A DNA stretch of 64,000 bases from Lachnospiraceae bacterium (GTDB lineage: Bacteria; Bacillota; Clostridia; Lachnospirales; Lachnospiraceae), in assembly GCA_017436865.1 (NCBI GenBank), contig JAFSCH010000046.1, forward strand, positions 1 through 64,000. Reading direction: 5' to 3'. A model generated the notes under the pieces. It made no database searches and had not been told where the DNA came from. It saw nothing but the letters and a program-made list of their open reading frames with translations. A program made the position numbers and the translations under genes. Every line of letters starts with the position of its first letter. Positions within the stretch are counted from its first letter, which is position 1. This document shows positions 43,407 through 51,800 of this stretch, one piece after another.

Positions 43407-44300
43407 ATGGATATAAATATTAATACAAATGAAAATATGTCTGTAACCAGGACACCGGAGGAAATCCGGCAGGAGTTTAATAGAGTACGGCATAAAGCAG
43501 AAAGGCCATTGTATTATCTGCTTGTTGTAATCAATATATGTATAATTGCAGTATTGTTGTTTGTCCCAGAGGTTTCTGAAAGCCTTGTGGAGGAAACTGG
43601 TGAAGAGAGTTACGGCGGCTTTTTTGGTTGGATTATTGTAGTTACTGTAATCGTTGGATTAATATTTGGTTTTTATAAGCAATATGGAGAAAAGTTATCG
43701 TATTCAGTAAGAGTAACACCAACGAATTTTCCGGAAATCTATGAGACAAGTGTAGAGTATGCAAGAATGCTTGGATTGAAAAAGGTTCCTGAGATTTATA
43801 TTTGTCAGGAAAACGGAACACTGAATGCATTTGCAACATGGGTATTTGGTAAGCGATATATTCAGCTGAATGCAGAAATCGTTGATATTGCTTATATGGA
43901 GAATAAGGACTTGGATACAGTAAGATTTGTGTTGGGGCATGAATTTGGACATGTATATATGAAACATGTAACACTGGCATATAATCTTGGCTTTCTGTTT
44001 GCAAAGCTTATTCCGGTTCTTGGTGCTCTGATGACACGCGCACAGGAGTATTCAGCAGACCGCGTAGCGCAGATACTTACGCAACAGACCGGAACAAAGT
44101 GTATGACAATGCTTACGGCAGGACGTCATTTGTATGCATATGTAGATACTGATGATTATATCAATAATATTTTAAAAGAGAAGAATTTGTTGGAACATGT
44201 GTCATACTTTTTTGTAAATTTGTTTGCTTCACATCCTATTATGCCTTTCCGTATTAAAGCGATTATGGATCCGGAACGTAAAAGTGGTCGATTGATTTAA
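43407..44300 (+). CDS. M48 family membrane metallopeptidase (HtpX-like)
   Basis: A 297-residue membrane peptidase with two N-terminal membrane segments (about 33-50 and 70-90), the zinc motif LGHEFGHVYMKH (HExxH) and the downstream EYSADRVA ligand motif. M48 enzymes degrade membrane proteins or process peptides. AAAGGAGG precedes the start. It lies 41 nt after the C11 gene and just before a broken CPBP protease gene. Confidence 0.92.
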   Translation: MDININTNENMSVTRTPEEIRQEFNRVRHKAERPLYYLLVVINICIIAVLLFVPEVSESLVEETGEESYGGFFGWIIVVTVIVGLIFGFYKQYGEKLSYSVRVTPTNFPEIYETSVEYARMLGLKKVPEIYICQENGTLNAFATWVFGKRYIQLNAEIVDIAYMENKDLDTVRFVLGHEFGHVYMKHVTLAYNLGFLFAKLIPVLGALMTRAQEYSADRVAQILTQQTGTKCMTMLTAGRHLYAYVDTDDYINNILKEKNLLEHVSYFFVNLFASHPIMPFRIKAIMDPERKSGRLI

Positions 44301-44313
44301 GGGGGCTGCATGA

Positions 44314-44863
44314 ATGGGCGAGAAAATAAAAAAGTATAAGTGGTATGATAATATTTTTGTGGTATTTGTTACAGCATTTGCAATGTTATATTATGGTCGG
44401 GCTCCGCTGAAGGGTTTTCATGTTTGGGTTATAGGTATGATTCAGCAAAGCGGAATTGCTTCACCGTTGATGGATATGCTGATAATGGCGGTAATGCTGG
44501 CGGAATTTATACTTCCCATTACTGCTGGTTCTGGCATGCGGAGTGATTCAGTGCTCCTGTGAGGAAATCATGTACCGGGGATATGTATATCAGTATCTGA
44601 AGGGACGCTATGGTGTTGTTATTGCAATCCTGACCGGAAGTATTTGCTTTTCATTAGGTCATATTGGTAATATCAGGCATTATGGTCTGAACATTGCGTT
44701 TTTGCTGAATGTTGTTCTGGTCGGTGTCGTGCTTGCTTTGTTTATGAGAAGATTTGGCAGTATATGGTTTGCGTTTGGAATTGAAGGAACCTGGGGGGCT
44801 ACTATATTATTTGTGTTGATTATTTTGGCATTGATAATATTAGAATATAAGAAACCAGAGTAA
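44314..44863 (+). pseudogene. Frameshifted CPBP-family intramembrane protease
   Basis: The frame from 44314 runs through about 62 residues and then stops at 44562. The reading frame shifted by one base continues upstream of this point as a membrane helix (FPLLLVLACGVIQ) running into the CPBP motif CEEIMYRGY (EExxxR), then FSLGHIGN (FxxxH), and ends at 44863. A single-base change near 44500-44530 would join the two into about 182 residues, still shorter than most CPBP proteins. A sequencing error is possible but would also have to be in a non-homopolymer stretch. Confidence 0.72.
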
Positions 44864-44946
44864 TACATTACTACATTACCACTGACATGCTGTAGTGAAC
44901 GGATTGTGTTATATGAGCAGCATTATGAATAGTTAAATGCAGATAA

Positions 44947-45036
44947 TAAAAAAGTGCAAGCTCGGCAGCTTGCACTCAAAGAATTTACTTCGTAAATTCT
45001 TTATTAACTACCTCTACGTTACAGCAATTTCCTATT
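44947..45036 (-). repeat. Dispersed two-hairpin repeat, copy 4 (reverse)
   Basis: Read on the minus strand this is the same element as the copies at 60.6-62.8 kb: ATAGGAAATTGCTGTAACGT, a GGTAGTTA block, hairpin A (AAAGAATTTAC/GTAAATTCTTT, loop GAA) and hairpin B (AGTGCAAGCT/AGCTTGCACT, loop GCCG), then TTTTTTATT. Both stems differ from the other copies by paired changes. The T-run makes hairpin B look like a minus-strand terminator, although no minus-strand gene is upstream. Part of a 367-nt gene-free gap. Confidence 0.85.
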
Positions 45037-45041
45037 ACATA

Positions 45042-45084
45042 AAAAGAGTTACTTGTTGCGAAAACAACAAGTAACTCTTTTGTT
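45042..45084. terminator. 17-bp perfect hairpin, terminator-like on both strands
   Basis: AAAAGAGTTACTTGTTG (45042-45058) pairs perfectly with CAACAAGTAACTCTTTT (45065-45081) around CGAAAA. T-rich tails exist on both strands. It lies next to repeat copy 4. Confidence 0.7.
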
Positions 45085-45144
45085 AAGTTCTAATTAAGAG
45101 TACCGTCGGTTTACAAAATGCGGTCACAATAATTTTTGAACTGT

Positions 45145-45204
45145 TTTTAGTCAAGTATAATGTAGTTAATCGTACTTGACTAAAATAAGAATGAGTATTA
45201 TAGT
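45145..45204 (+). promoter_or_regulatory. Operator-like palindrome overlapping the promoter of the ATPase gene
   Basis: TTTTAGTCAAGTA (45145-45157) and TACTTGACTAAAA (45173-45185) form a perfect 13-bp inverted repeat with a 15-nt centre. The right arm contains the -35 box TTGACT (45176-45181); TATAGT (45199-45204) follows after 17 nt. A repressor bound here would block transcription of the ATPase gene 26 nt downstream. Confidence 0.7.
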
Positions 45205-45230
45205 GTAATCATAGAAATGGAGGCGAAGTA

Positions 45231-46628
45231 ATGTTTTTAGGTAGAGGTAAAGAGTTACATGCATTAGATAAAATGTATAAATCAGATAAATTTGAATTTG
45301 TAGTAATTTACGGACGCCGTCGCGTGGGAAAAACTGCGCTTATTAATCAATTTATAGGTGATAAGAAGTCCATTTACTTTATGGGAGTAGAAAGTAACGA
45401 GAAACAGAATCTTGAGAATTTCAGCAAAAGTATAATTGAATTTAGTAGTGGTATACAAACAGAAACAACGTTCGCCTCTTTTCAGGCTGCTTTAGAGTAT
45501 GTATTTAAAATGGCAGAGAATGAACGGATTATTCTTGCTATGGATGAATATCCTTATGTGGCGCGTTCGTCTAAAAGTTTGCCATCTACATTACAATTGA
45601 TGATAGATAAATATAAAGACACTTCAAATTTGATGCTGATATTATGTGGTTCTTCGATGTCGTACATGGAAGATCATGTGCTTGCATACAAAGCCCCACT
45701 TTATGGAAGAAGAACAGCACAGATGAAAATATTACCGTTTGACTTTGAGGAAAGCTGCCGCTATTTTTGCAATATGTCAGATGAAGATAAAGCTCTGATG
45801 TATGGCATTGTAGGAGGCACTCCGCAATATCTTCTTCAAATGAGTGATAAATTAAGTGTTGAGGAAAATATCAAAAACACGTATTTAAATCCAATGTCAT
45901 TTCTTTATGAGGAACCGGTTAATCTTCTGAAACAGGAGGTTAGGGAGCCTGCCATTTATACTGCGATTATTACTGCGATTGCTACTGGACATACACGCAT
46001 GTCTGAGATTTCGTCAAAGGTAGGTGAGAATACCAATGTATGTTCTAACTACATTAAGAATTTGATGAATCTGGGTATCATAAAACGGGAAACACCGTAT
46101 GGCGAGAAGGAATCCAAGAAGTCTATTTATGCGATTGAAGACAATATGTTTTACTTCTGGTATCGATTTGTATTGGATAACAATTCTGTTATTGCCCGAG
46201 GAGCTACAGACCTGGTATATAAACGAATCGAGCCGCAATTATCAAATTATATGGGAAGGGTGTTTGAGGAGATTTGTACGCAGTATCTGTGGAAACTGCT
46301 TCTTGAGGGAAAGACTCCAATAGAATTTGTTTCTCTTGGGCGCTGGTGGGGAAATGATCCGATACAGAGAAGTCAGGTAGAGTTAGATATAATGGGTGAA
46401 CAAGATAGTGAGTCTGCTTTATTTGCAGAATGTAAGTGGAGAAATGAAAAAGTAGATTTAGATATTCTGGAAACCTTAATGAAACGTAGCAAATTGTTCC
46501 GTTATATGAAAGTACATTATTATTTGTTTTCAAAGTCCGGTTTTACAAAAGACTGTATAGAAAAAGCGCAGGGAATGGAAAATGTGACATTGGTTAGTTA
46601 TGCGGATATTTTAAGCTCTATGAAGTAA
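45231..46628 (+). CDS. AAA-type ATPase of the archaeal ATPase/DUF234 family
   Basis: A 465-residue protein. The P-loop is YGRRRVGKTALINQF (residues 26-40), with Walker B-like IILAMDEYPYV near 105. A winged-helix segment (about 245-300) precedes the C-terminal DUF234 region (YMGRVFEEICTQYLW and SALFAECKW, which resembles a PD-(D/E)xK-like nuclease core). These ATPases are common in Clostridia and Archaea, often as horizontally spread single genes; their role is unknown. TGGAGG precedes the start. It has its own promoter and operator. Confidence 0.88.
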   Translation: MFLGRGKELHALDKMYKSDKFEFVVIYGRRRVGKTALINQFIGDKKSIYFMGVESNEKQNLENFSKSIIEFSSGIQTETTFASFQAALEYVFKMAENERIILAMDEYPYVARSSKSLPSTLQLMIDKYKDTSNLMLILCGSSMSYMEDHVLAYKAPLYGRRTAQMKILPFDFEESCRYFCNMSDEDKALMYGIVGGTPQYLLQMSDKLSVEENIKNTYLNPMSFLYEEPVNLLKQEVREPAIYTAIITAIATGHTRMSEISSKVGENTNVCSNYIKNLMNLGIIKRETPYGEKESKKSIYAIEDNMFYFWYRFVLDNNSVIARGATDLVYKRIEPQLSNYMGRVFEEICTQYLWKLLLEGKTPIEFVSLGRWWGNDPIQRSQVELDIMGEQDSESALFAECKWRNEKVDLDILETLMKRSKLFRYMKVHYYLFSKSGFTKDCIEKAQGMENVTLVSYADILSSMK

Positions 46629-46705
46629 GATGAATATGGAGAGCATATGACTAAGTACGAAGAAACTATGTTCATAAATTGAGGGAAACGTTAGGAGGAA
46701 ATGTC

Positions 46706-46734
46706 TTGATTTTTATGCCTCTATTTAGTATATT
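46706..46734 (+). promoter_or_regulatory. Possible promoter for plsX operon
   Basis: TTGATT (46706-46711), 17-nt spacer, TATATT (46729-46734). The plsX start codon is 28 nt downstream. Match to consensus is 4 of 6 and 5 of 6. No clear FapR-type palindrome was seen. The same stretch could encode a 13-residue hydrophobic leader behind AGGAGG at 46693-46698. Confidence 0.45.
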
Positions 46735-46761
46735 TATTATGGTATAGGAGGATTACTGGCG

Positions 46762-47775
46762 ATGAGTGAAATTACTAGAGTAGCAGTAGATGCCATGGGT
46801 GGCGATAATGCCCCGTTGGAAATTGTCAAGGGTGCAGTAGAAGCGGTAAATGAGAATAAGAATGTTAAGGTTTATCTGGTAGGTAAGGAAGATCTTATTA
46901 AAGAAGAATTAGGAAAATATACATATGATGCGAATGGTATTGAGGTAGTAAATGCAACAGAAGTAATTGAAACAGCAGAGCCTCCTGTTATGGCAATTCG
47001 TAAGAAAAAAGATTCTTCGATTGTGGTAGCGATGAATCTTGTGAAGGATGGAACTTGTGATGCGATTGTAGGAGCAGGGAGTTCCGGAGCGATGTTGGTT
47101 GGAGGCCAGTTGATTGTTGGTCGTATTAAAGGTATTGAGAGGCCGCCTCTTGCACCGTTGATTCCAACAGAAACGGGTTGCTCTTTGTTAATTGATTGTG
47201 GAGCGAATGTAGATGCAAGACCTTCGCATCTTGTTCAGTTTGCCAAGATGGGGTCTGTATATATGGAAAGCGTTATGGGGATTGAGAAACCTCGAGTTGC
47301 GATCGTAAATATTGGGGCAGAGGAAGAAAAAGGTAATGCTCTTGTGAAAGAAACATTCCCGTTATTAAAAAATTGTCCGGAGATTAATTTTATCGGAAGT
47401 ATTGAAGCTAGAGATATTCCAACAGGCTATGCTGATGTAATAGTATGTGAAGCGTTTGCTGGAAATATTATCTTAAAATTATATGAAGGTGTTGGTGCAA
47501 CTTTGATTAAGAAAGTTAAGGCGGGGATGATGACATCGCTCAGAAGTAAGATTGGTGCACTTCTTGTAAAGCCAGCGCTGAAGGAGACTTTAAAAGGCTT
47601 TAGTTTAGAGGAACACGGTGGAGCGCCGCTGCTTGGGTTAAATGGGCTTGTAGTAAAGACGCATGGAAGTTCCAAGGCGATTGAGATTAAGAATTCTGTT
47701 CTGCAATGTATCACATTTAAAGAACAGAAAATTAATGAAAAGATAAAGGAAAAAGTTATTCTCAAGGATGAATAG
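46762..47775 (+). CDS. plsX: Acyl-ACP:phosphate acyltransferase PlsX
   Basis: Converts acyl-ACP and phosphate to acyl phosphate, the donor for the first acylation of glycerol 3-phosphate. The 337-residue length is normal. Signatures: VAVDAMGGDNAP at the start, GSSGAMLVGG, and the C-terminal GGAPLLGLNG. TAGGAGG lies upstream. It heads plsX-acpP-rnc-smc-ftsY, a common Bacillota order. Its usual upstream neighbour rpmF is 27 kb away. Confidence 0.97.
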   Translation: MSEITRVAVDAMGGDNAPLEIVKGAVEAVNENKNVKVYLVGKEDLIKEELGKYTYDANGIEVVNATEVIETAEPPVMAIRKKKDSSIVVAMNLVKDGTCDAIVGAGSSGAMLVGGQLIVGRIKGIERPPLAPLIPTETGCSLLIDCGANVDARPSHLVQFAKMGSVYMESVMGIEKPRVAIVNIGAEEEKGNALVKETFPLLKNCPEINFIGSIEARDIPTGYADVIVCEAFAGNIILKLYEGVGATLIKKVKAGMMTSLRSKIGALLVKPALKETLKGFSLEEHGGAPLLGLNGLVVKTHGSSKAIEIKNSVLQCITFKEQKINEKIKEKVILKDE

Positions 47776-47791
47776 GGAAGGATCATAAAAG

Positions 47792-48019
47792 ATGGAGTTT
47801 GACGCTTTGAAAAAGGTGATGGCAAATATATTGGGAATGGACCCGAATGAAGTAAAGATGGATATGACATTTCTCAATGATTTAGGAGCCGATTCACTGG
47901 ATGTGTATCAAATTGTAATGGGGGTTGAGGAGGAATTAGGCATATCGATTCCAACAGAACCTCTAGAAAAGATAACAACGGTGAGAGAGGCTGTTGAACT
48001 GATTAAGAGTGTGAAATAA
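47792..48019 (+). CDS. acpP: Acyl carrier protein
   Basis: A 75-residue acidic protein carrying the phosphopantetheine attachment serine in LGADSLDVYQIVMGVEEEL. It serves fatty acid synthesis and feeds plsX directly upstream (16 nt). A terminator-like hairpin follows, perhaps raising ACP output over the downstream genes. Confidence 0.97.
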   Translation: MEFDALKKVMANILGMDPNEVKMDMTFLNDLGADSLDVYQIVMGVEEELGISIPTEPLEKITTVREAVELIKSVK

Positions 48020-48022
48020 TTG

Positions 48023-48046
48023 AAAAGCCCTGGTAAAGGGCTTTTT
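48023..48046 (+). terminator. Terminator or attenuator after acpP
   Basis: AAAAGCCCT (48023-48031) pairs perfectly with AGGGCTTTT (48037-48045), loop GGTAA, followed by a short T-tract. It lies inside the plsX-acpP-rnc order, so partial read-through to rnc is likely. Confidence 0.8.
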
Positions 48047-48111
48047 CGTGTGATAGTAAATTGTTGTAAGTAATGAAATGACGGATGGTTTGGAAAGGCA
48101 TGGTTTTTAGA

Positions 48112-48810
48112 ATGCGGGATATGAATGAAGTTCTGGATGAATTGCAGGAAAAAATAGGATATCGTTTTCGGGATGTAAGTCTATTGAAGCAAGCATTAAC
48201 ACATAGTTCATTTGCGAATGAGCAGAAGATTAATAAATTAAAAAATTATGAAAGATTAGAGTTCTTAGGAGATGCAGTTTTAGAGTTGGTTTCTAGTGAG
48301 TTCTTATTTAATGAAAATCCTGATATGCCTGAAGGCCAGTTGACGAAGCTTAGGGCATCCATGGTGTGCGAGCCAGCGCTTGCTTATTGTGCAAAAGATT
48401 TGGATATTGGTTCTTATCTTTTACTTGGAAGAGGAGAAGAAGCAACGGGAGGAAGAAAACGCGATTCCATTACATCAGATGTTATGGAAGCAATTATTGG
48501 TGCTATTTTCCTGGATAGTGGACTGGAAAATGCAAAAAAACATATTTATCGTTTTATTCTGTCTGATTTAGAACATAAGATTTTATTCTTGGATAGCAAG
48601 ACAATTTTACAGGAAGAAATTCAGAAGAAGAAAGATGCAAAACTTCGATATGAGCTTATTGGAGAAACAGGACCAGAGCATGATAAGCAGTTCCATGTGG
48701 AAGCTTATTTAAATGATGTGCTAATAGGAACTGGTGTTGGTAGAACAAAGAAAGCAGCTGAGCAGCAGGCTGCGTATGAAGCTTTGGTAAAAATGAAGGA
48801 AAAAATGTAA
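48112..48810 (+). CDS. rnc: Ribonuclease III
   Basis: Cleaves double-stranded RNA in rRNA maturation and mRNA decay. The catalytic signature NYERLEFLGDAVLEL is present, with the second acidic patch in SDVMEAIIGAIFLD, and a C-terminal double-stranded RNA-binding domain (TILQEEIQKKKDAKLRYEL, GVGRTKKAAEQQAA). Four in-frame ATGs lie at 48085, 48100, 48112 and 48121; GGAAAGG at 48092-48098 best serves 48112, giving 232 residues, but the start is uncertain. Confidence 0.95.
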   Translation: MRDMNEVLDELQEKIGYRFRDVSLLKQALTHSSFANEQKINKLKNYERLEFLGDAVLELVSSEFLFNENPDMPEGQLTKLRASMVCEPALAYCAKDLDIGSYLLLGRGEEATGGRKRDSITSDVMEAIIGAIFLDSGLENAKKHIYRFILSDLEHKILFLDSKTILQEEIQKKKDAKLRYELIGETGPEHDKQFHVEAYLNDVLIGTGVGRTKKAAEQQAAYEALVKMKEKM

Positions 48811-48832
48811 CTATGAAGGTTCTGAATAGTTA
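48807..48832. repeat. 27-nt palindromic repeat, copy 2
   Basis: Half-sites GTAACTA and TAGTTA(T) enclose TGAAGGTTCTGAA. It overlaps the rnc stop codon and matches the element at 14503-14529 at 22-23 of 26 positions. Confidence 0.6.
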
Positions 48833-48861
48833 TGTAAAAAAATAGCTGCTGGGGGATAAGG

Positions 48862-51800
48862 ATGTATTTAAAAAGTATTGAAGTACAAGGGTTTAAATCG
48901 TTTGCAAATAAGATTAATTTTGAATTTCATACGGGAATAACAGGTATTGTTGGACCAAATGGTTCCGGTAAAAGTAATGTTGCAGACGCAGTGAGATGGG
49001 TTCTTGGTGAGCAGCGTATTAAGCAGCTTCGTGGTGAATCCATGCAGGATGTCATTTTCTCGGGAACAGAACTTAGAAAGCCGTTAGGCTATGCATATGT
49101 TGCGATTACTTTTGACAATTCAGATCATAAACTTGCGATTGATTATGAAGAAGTAACTGTAGCAAGAAGAATCTACCGTTCCGGCGAAAGTGAATATTCG
49201 ATTAATGGAACCCCTTGCCGATTAAAAGATGTAAATGAGTTGTTCTATGATACTGGTATTGGTAAAGAAGGATACTCTATCATTGGACAGGGACAGATTG
49301 AAAAGATTTTAAGTGGTAAACCAGAGGAAAAAAGAGAGCTTTTTGATGAAGCGGCAGGTATTGTAAAATTTAAAAAGCGTAAGGCTACGGCTCAGAAGAA
49401 GCTTGAGGATGAGAAGCAGAATTTGATTCGTGTAAATGATATTTTGAGTGAGCTTGAAAAACAGGTAGGACCTTTGGAGAAGCAATCTGAGAAGGCAAAA
49501 ATATATTTGAAAAAGAAGGAAGAACTCAAAGAACTTGATGTTAATATGTTTCTTTTGGAAAATAGCCGTATTAGGGAGCAACTTGCCAGTGTTGAAGAAA
49601 AGTATCGTATTGCGAAAGATGATTATGACGAAACGATTGAGCAGTATGAAAAGGTAAGAACTGAGTATGATAGTATTCAGTCTAAAATTGAAGAATTAGA
49701 GCAGGAAATTGAATCGACCAGAAATACATTGACGGATACCAGTGTTATGAGAGGAAAGCTTGAAGGTGAAATTAATGTATTAAAAGAGCAGATTAAGAGT
49801 GCTCAAGGAAATGAAAAGCATTTCGAGGAAAGAATAGCAACAATTGCAACACAATTGCAGGAAAAAGAGGCAGAGAAGGCTAGAATTCTTGAAAATAAGT
49901 CTGTTTTTGACCAAAAAGTTTCAGAAATGGAAAAGGAACGAAATGCTGCAAGGGATTCCTTATCTCAGGTTCAGGTAAGAATTGAAGAATTAAATAACTT
50001 GATTGAAGTTAATAAAAATAAGATTATCCAAACCTTGAATGATAGGGCAAATATCAAGTCGAAGATGGCTAGTTTTGATGCGATGATGGAACAGCTTCGT
50101 ATTCGTAAGGCTGAGCTTAATTCCAGATTGCTTCGTGCTAAGAGCGATGAAGCAGAACGAGATGCGGAGATTAAAGCATTACAGGAAGCGTTTAAAAAAA
50201 TTAATGATGAGATTATTGATACGAATAATCATTTAACTCAGATGGATGAGGAACATGTTACGTTTCGTGAGCGTCTGATGAAAAAGGATGAAGAGATTAG
50301 GACGATACAGTCAAAATATCAGAGTCTGAAATCAAAGCTTGATACGATTACGAATCTGACAGAACGTTATGAAGGCTATGGAAACAGTATTCAAAAGGTA
50401 ATGGAGCAAAAGGAAAAGAATAAAGGAATCGTTGGTGTAGTAGCAGATATTATTAAAGTTGATAAGGAATACGAAACAGCGATAGAAACAGCTCTTGGAG
50501 GTAATATTCAGAATATCGTTACAGATGATGAAGATACGGCAAAGAAAATGATTGGATTTTTGAAACAAAATCGTTTTGGGCGTGCAACATTTTTGCCGTT
50601 GACAAGTATTACCAATCCTCAAGAATTTAAGACGCCAGATGTTTTAAAGGAAAAGGGCGCGATAGGACTTGCTGATTCTTTAGTAAAAACAGATTCTAAA
50701 TATGCCAATGTTGCAAAGGCGATGCTTGGTAGAATTGCAGTTATTGATAATATTGATCATGCGGTAAAGATAGCGCGTAAGTATGATTATGGTGTAAGAA
50801 TGGTTACGCTAGAAGGCGAGCTTTTAGTGCCTGGTGGTGCGATTAGCGGTGGTGCTTTTAAAAATAATTCCAATTTGTTGGGAAGAAGACGAGAAATTGA
50901 TGAATTAGAAGAGAAGCTGAAGAATACCAAGGAAGCATTGGATAAGGCGAACAAGGATTTAGATAATCTCCGTGAAGATAGAACAAAGCTTAGACATGCA
51001 ATTGAAGAAGAAAAATCAAAGCTTCAAGATTTGTTTATTAAGCAGAATACAGCAAGATTGAATGTAGTGACTGCGGAAGAACGTAAAGAAGAGGCGGAAA
51101 AGGGCTTTGGAGATTTAAAGCAGGAAGAATTAGAGATTGAACAGAAGGTTCACGAGATTAATAAGGATAAAGAGTCGATACAGGATGAACTGAAAGTTTC
51201 TGAATCAGATGAAAAAGCAATCGAACAGGAGGTTCAGACATATCAGAAAGAATTGGAAACATATCGTATTGAAGAATCTGATAAGACCGGTCTTGTTGGA
51301 GAGTGGGATGTTGAATATGAAAAGATGCTTCAAAAGCAGGAGTTTGAACAAACCAATCTTGATCGAATTGAAGGAGAGATTGTAAGATTATCAAGTGAAT
51401 TAACAGAGGTTCAGAAAGGGCTTACGAATTCTCAGGCAGAGATTGAACTTCGCCAGCATAATATTGAGGAAATTACAAAAACCATTAATGCTTCTAATTC
51501 AGCACAGTCGGATGCAGAGATTTCTTTGAAAGAAAAACAGCAGGCAAAGGAAGAATTATCGCAGAAACAGAAGAATTTCTTTTCTACCAGAGAAGAAATA
51601 TCGGAGCGCAAGAATGCGCTTGATAAGGAAGTGTATCGTCTGAATTCTCAAAGAGAAAAAATGGAAGAATCCATGGAAAGCCATATTAATTACATGTGGA
51701 ATGAGTATGAGATTACTTTGAGTAGTGCAGTGTCCATGCGTAATGAAGAGATGACAGATATTCCGACAATGAGAAAGCAGATTTCGGGAATTAAGGATGA

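Noticed and set aside
19394..46761. Integrated phage or transposon
   Set aside because: No integrase, transposase, phage structural gene or flanking direct repeat was recognised across the accessory block.
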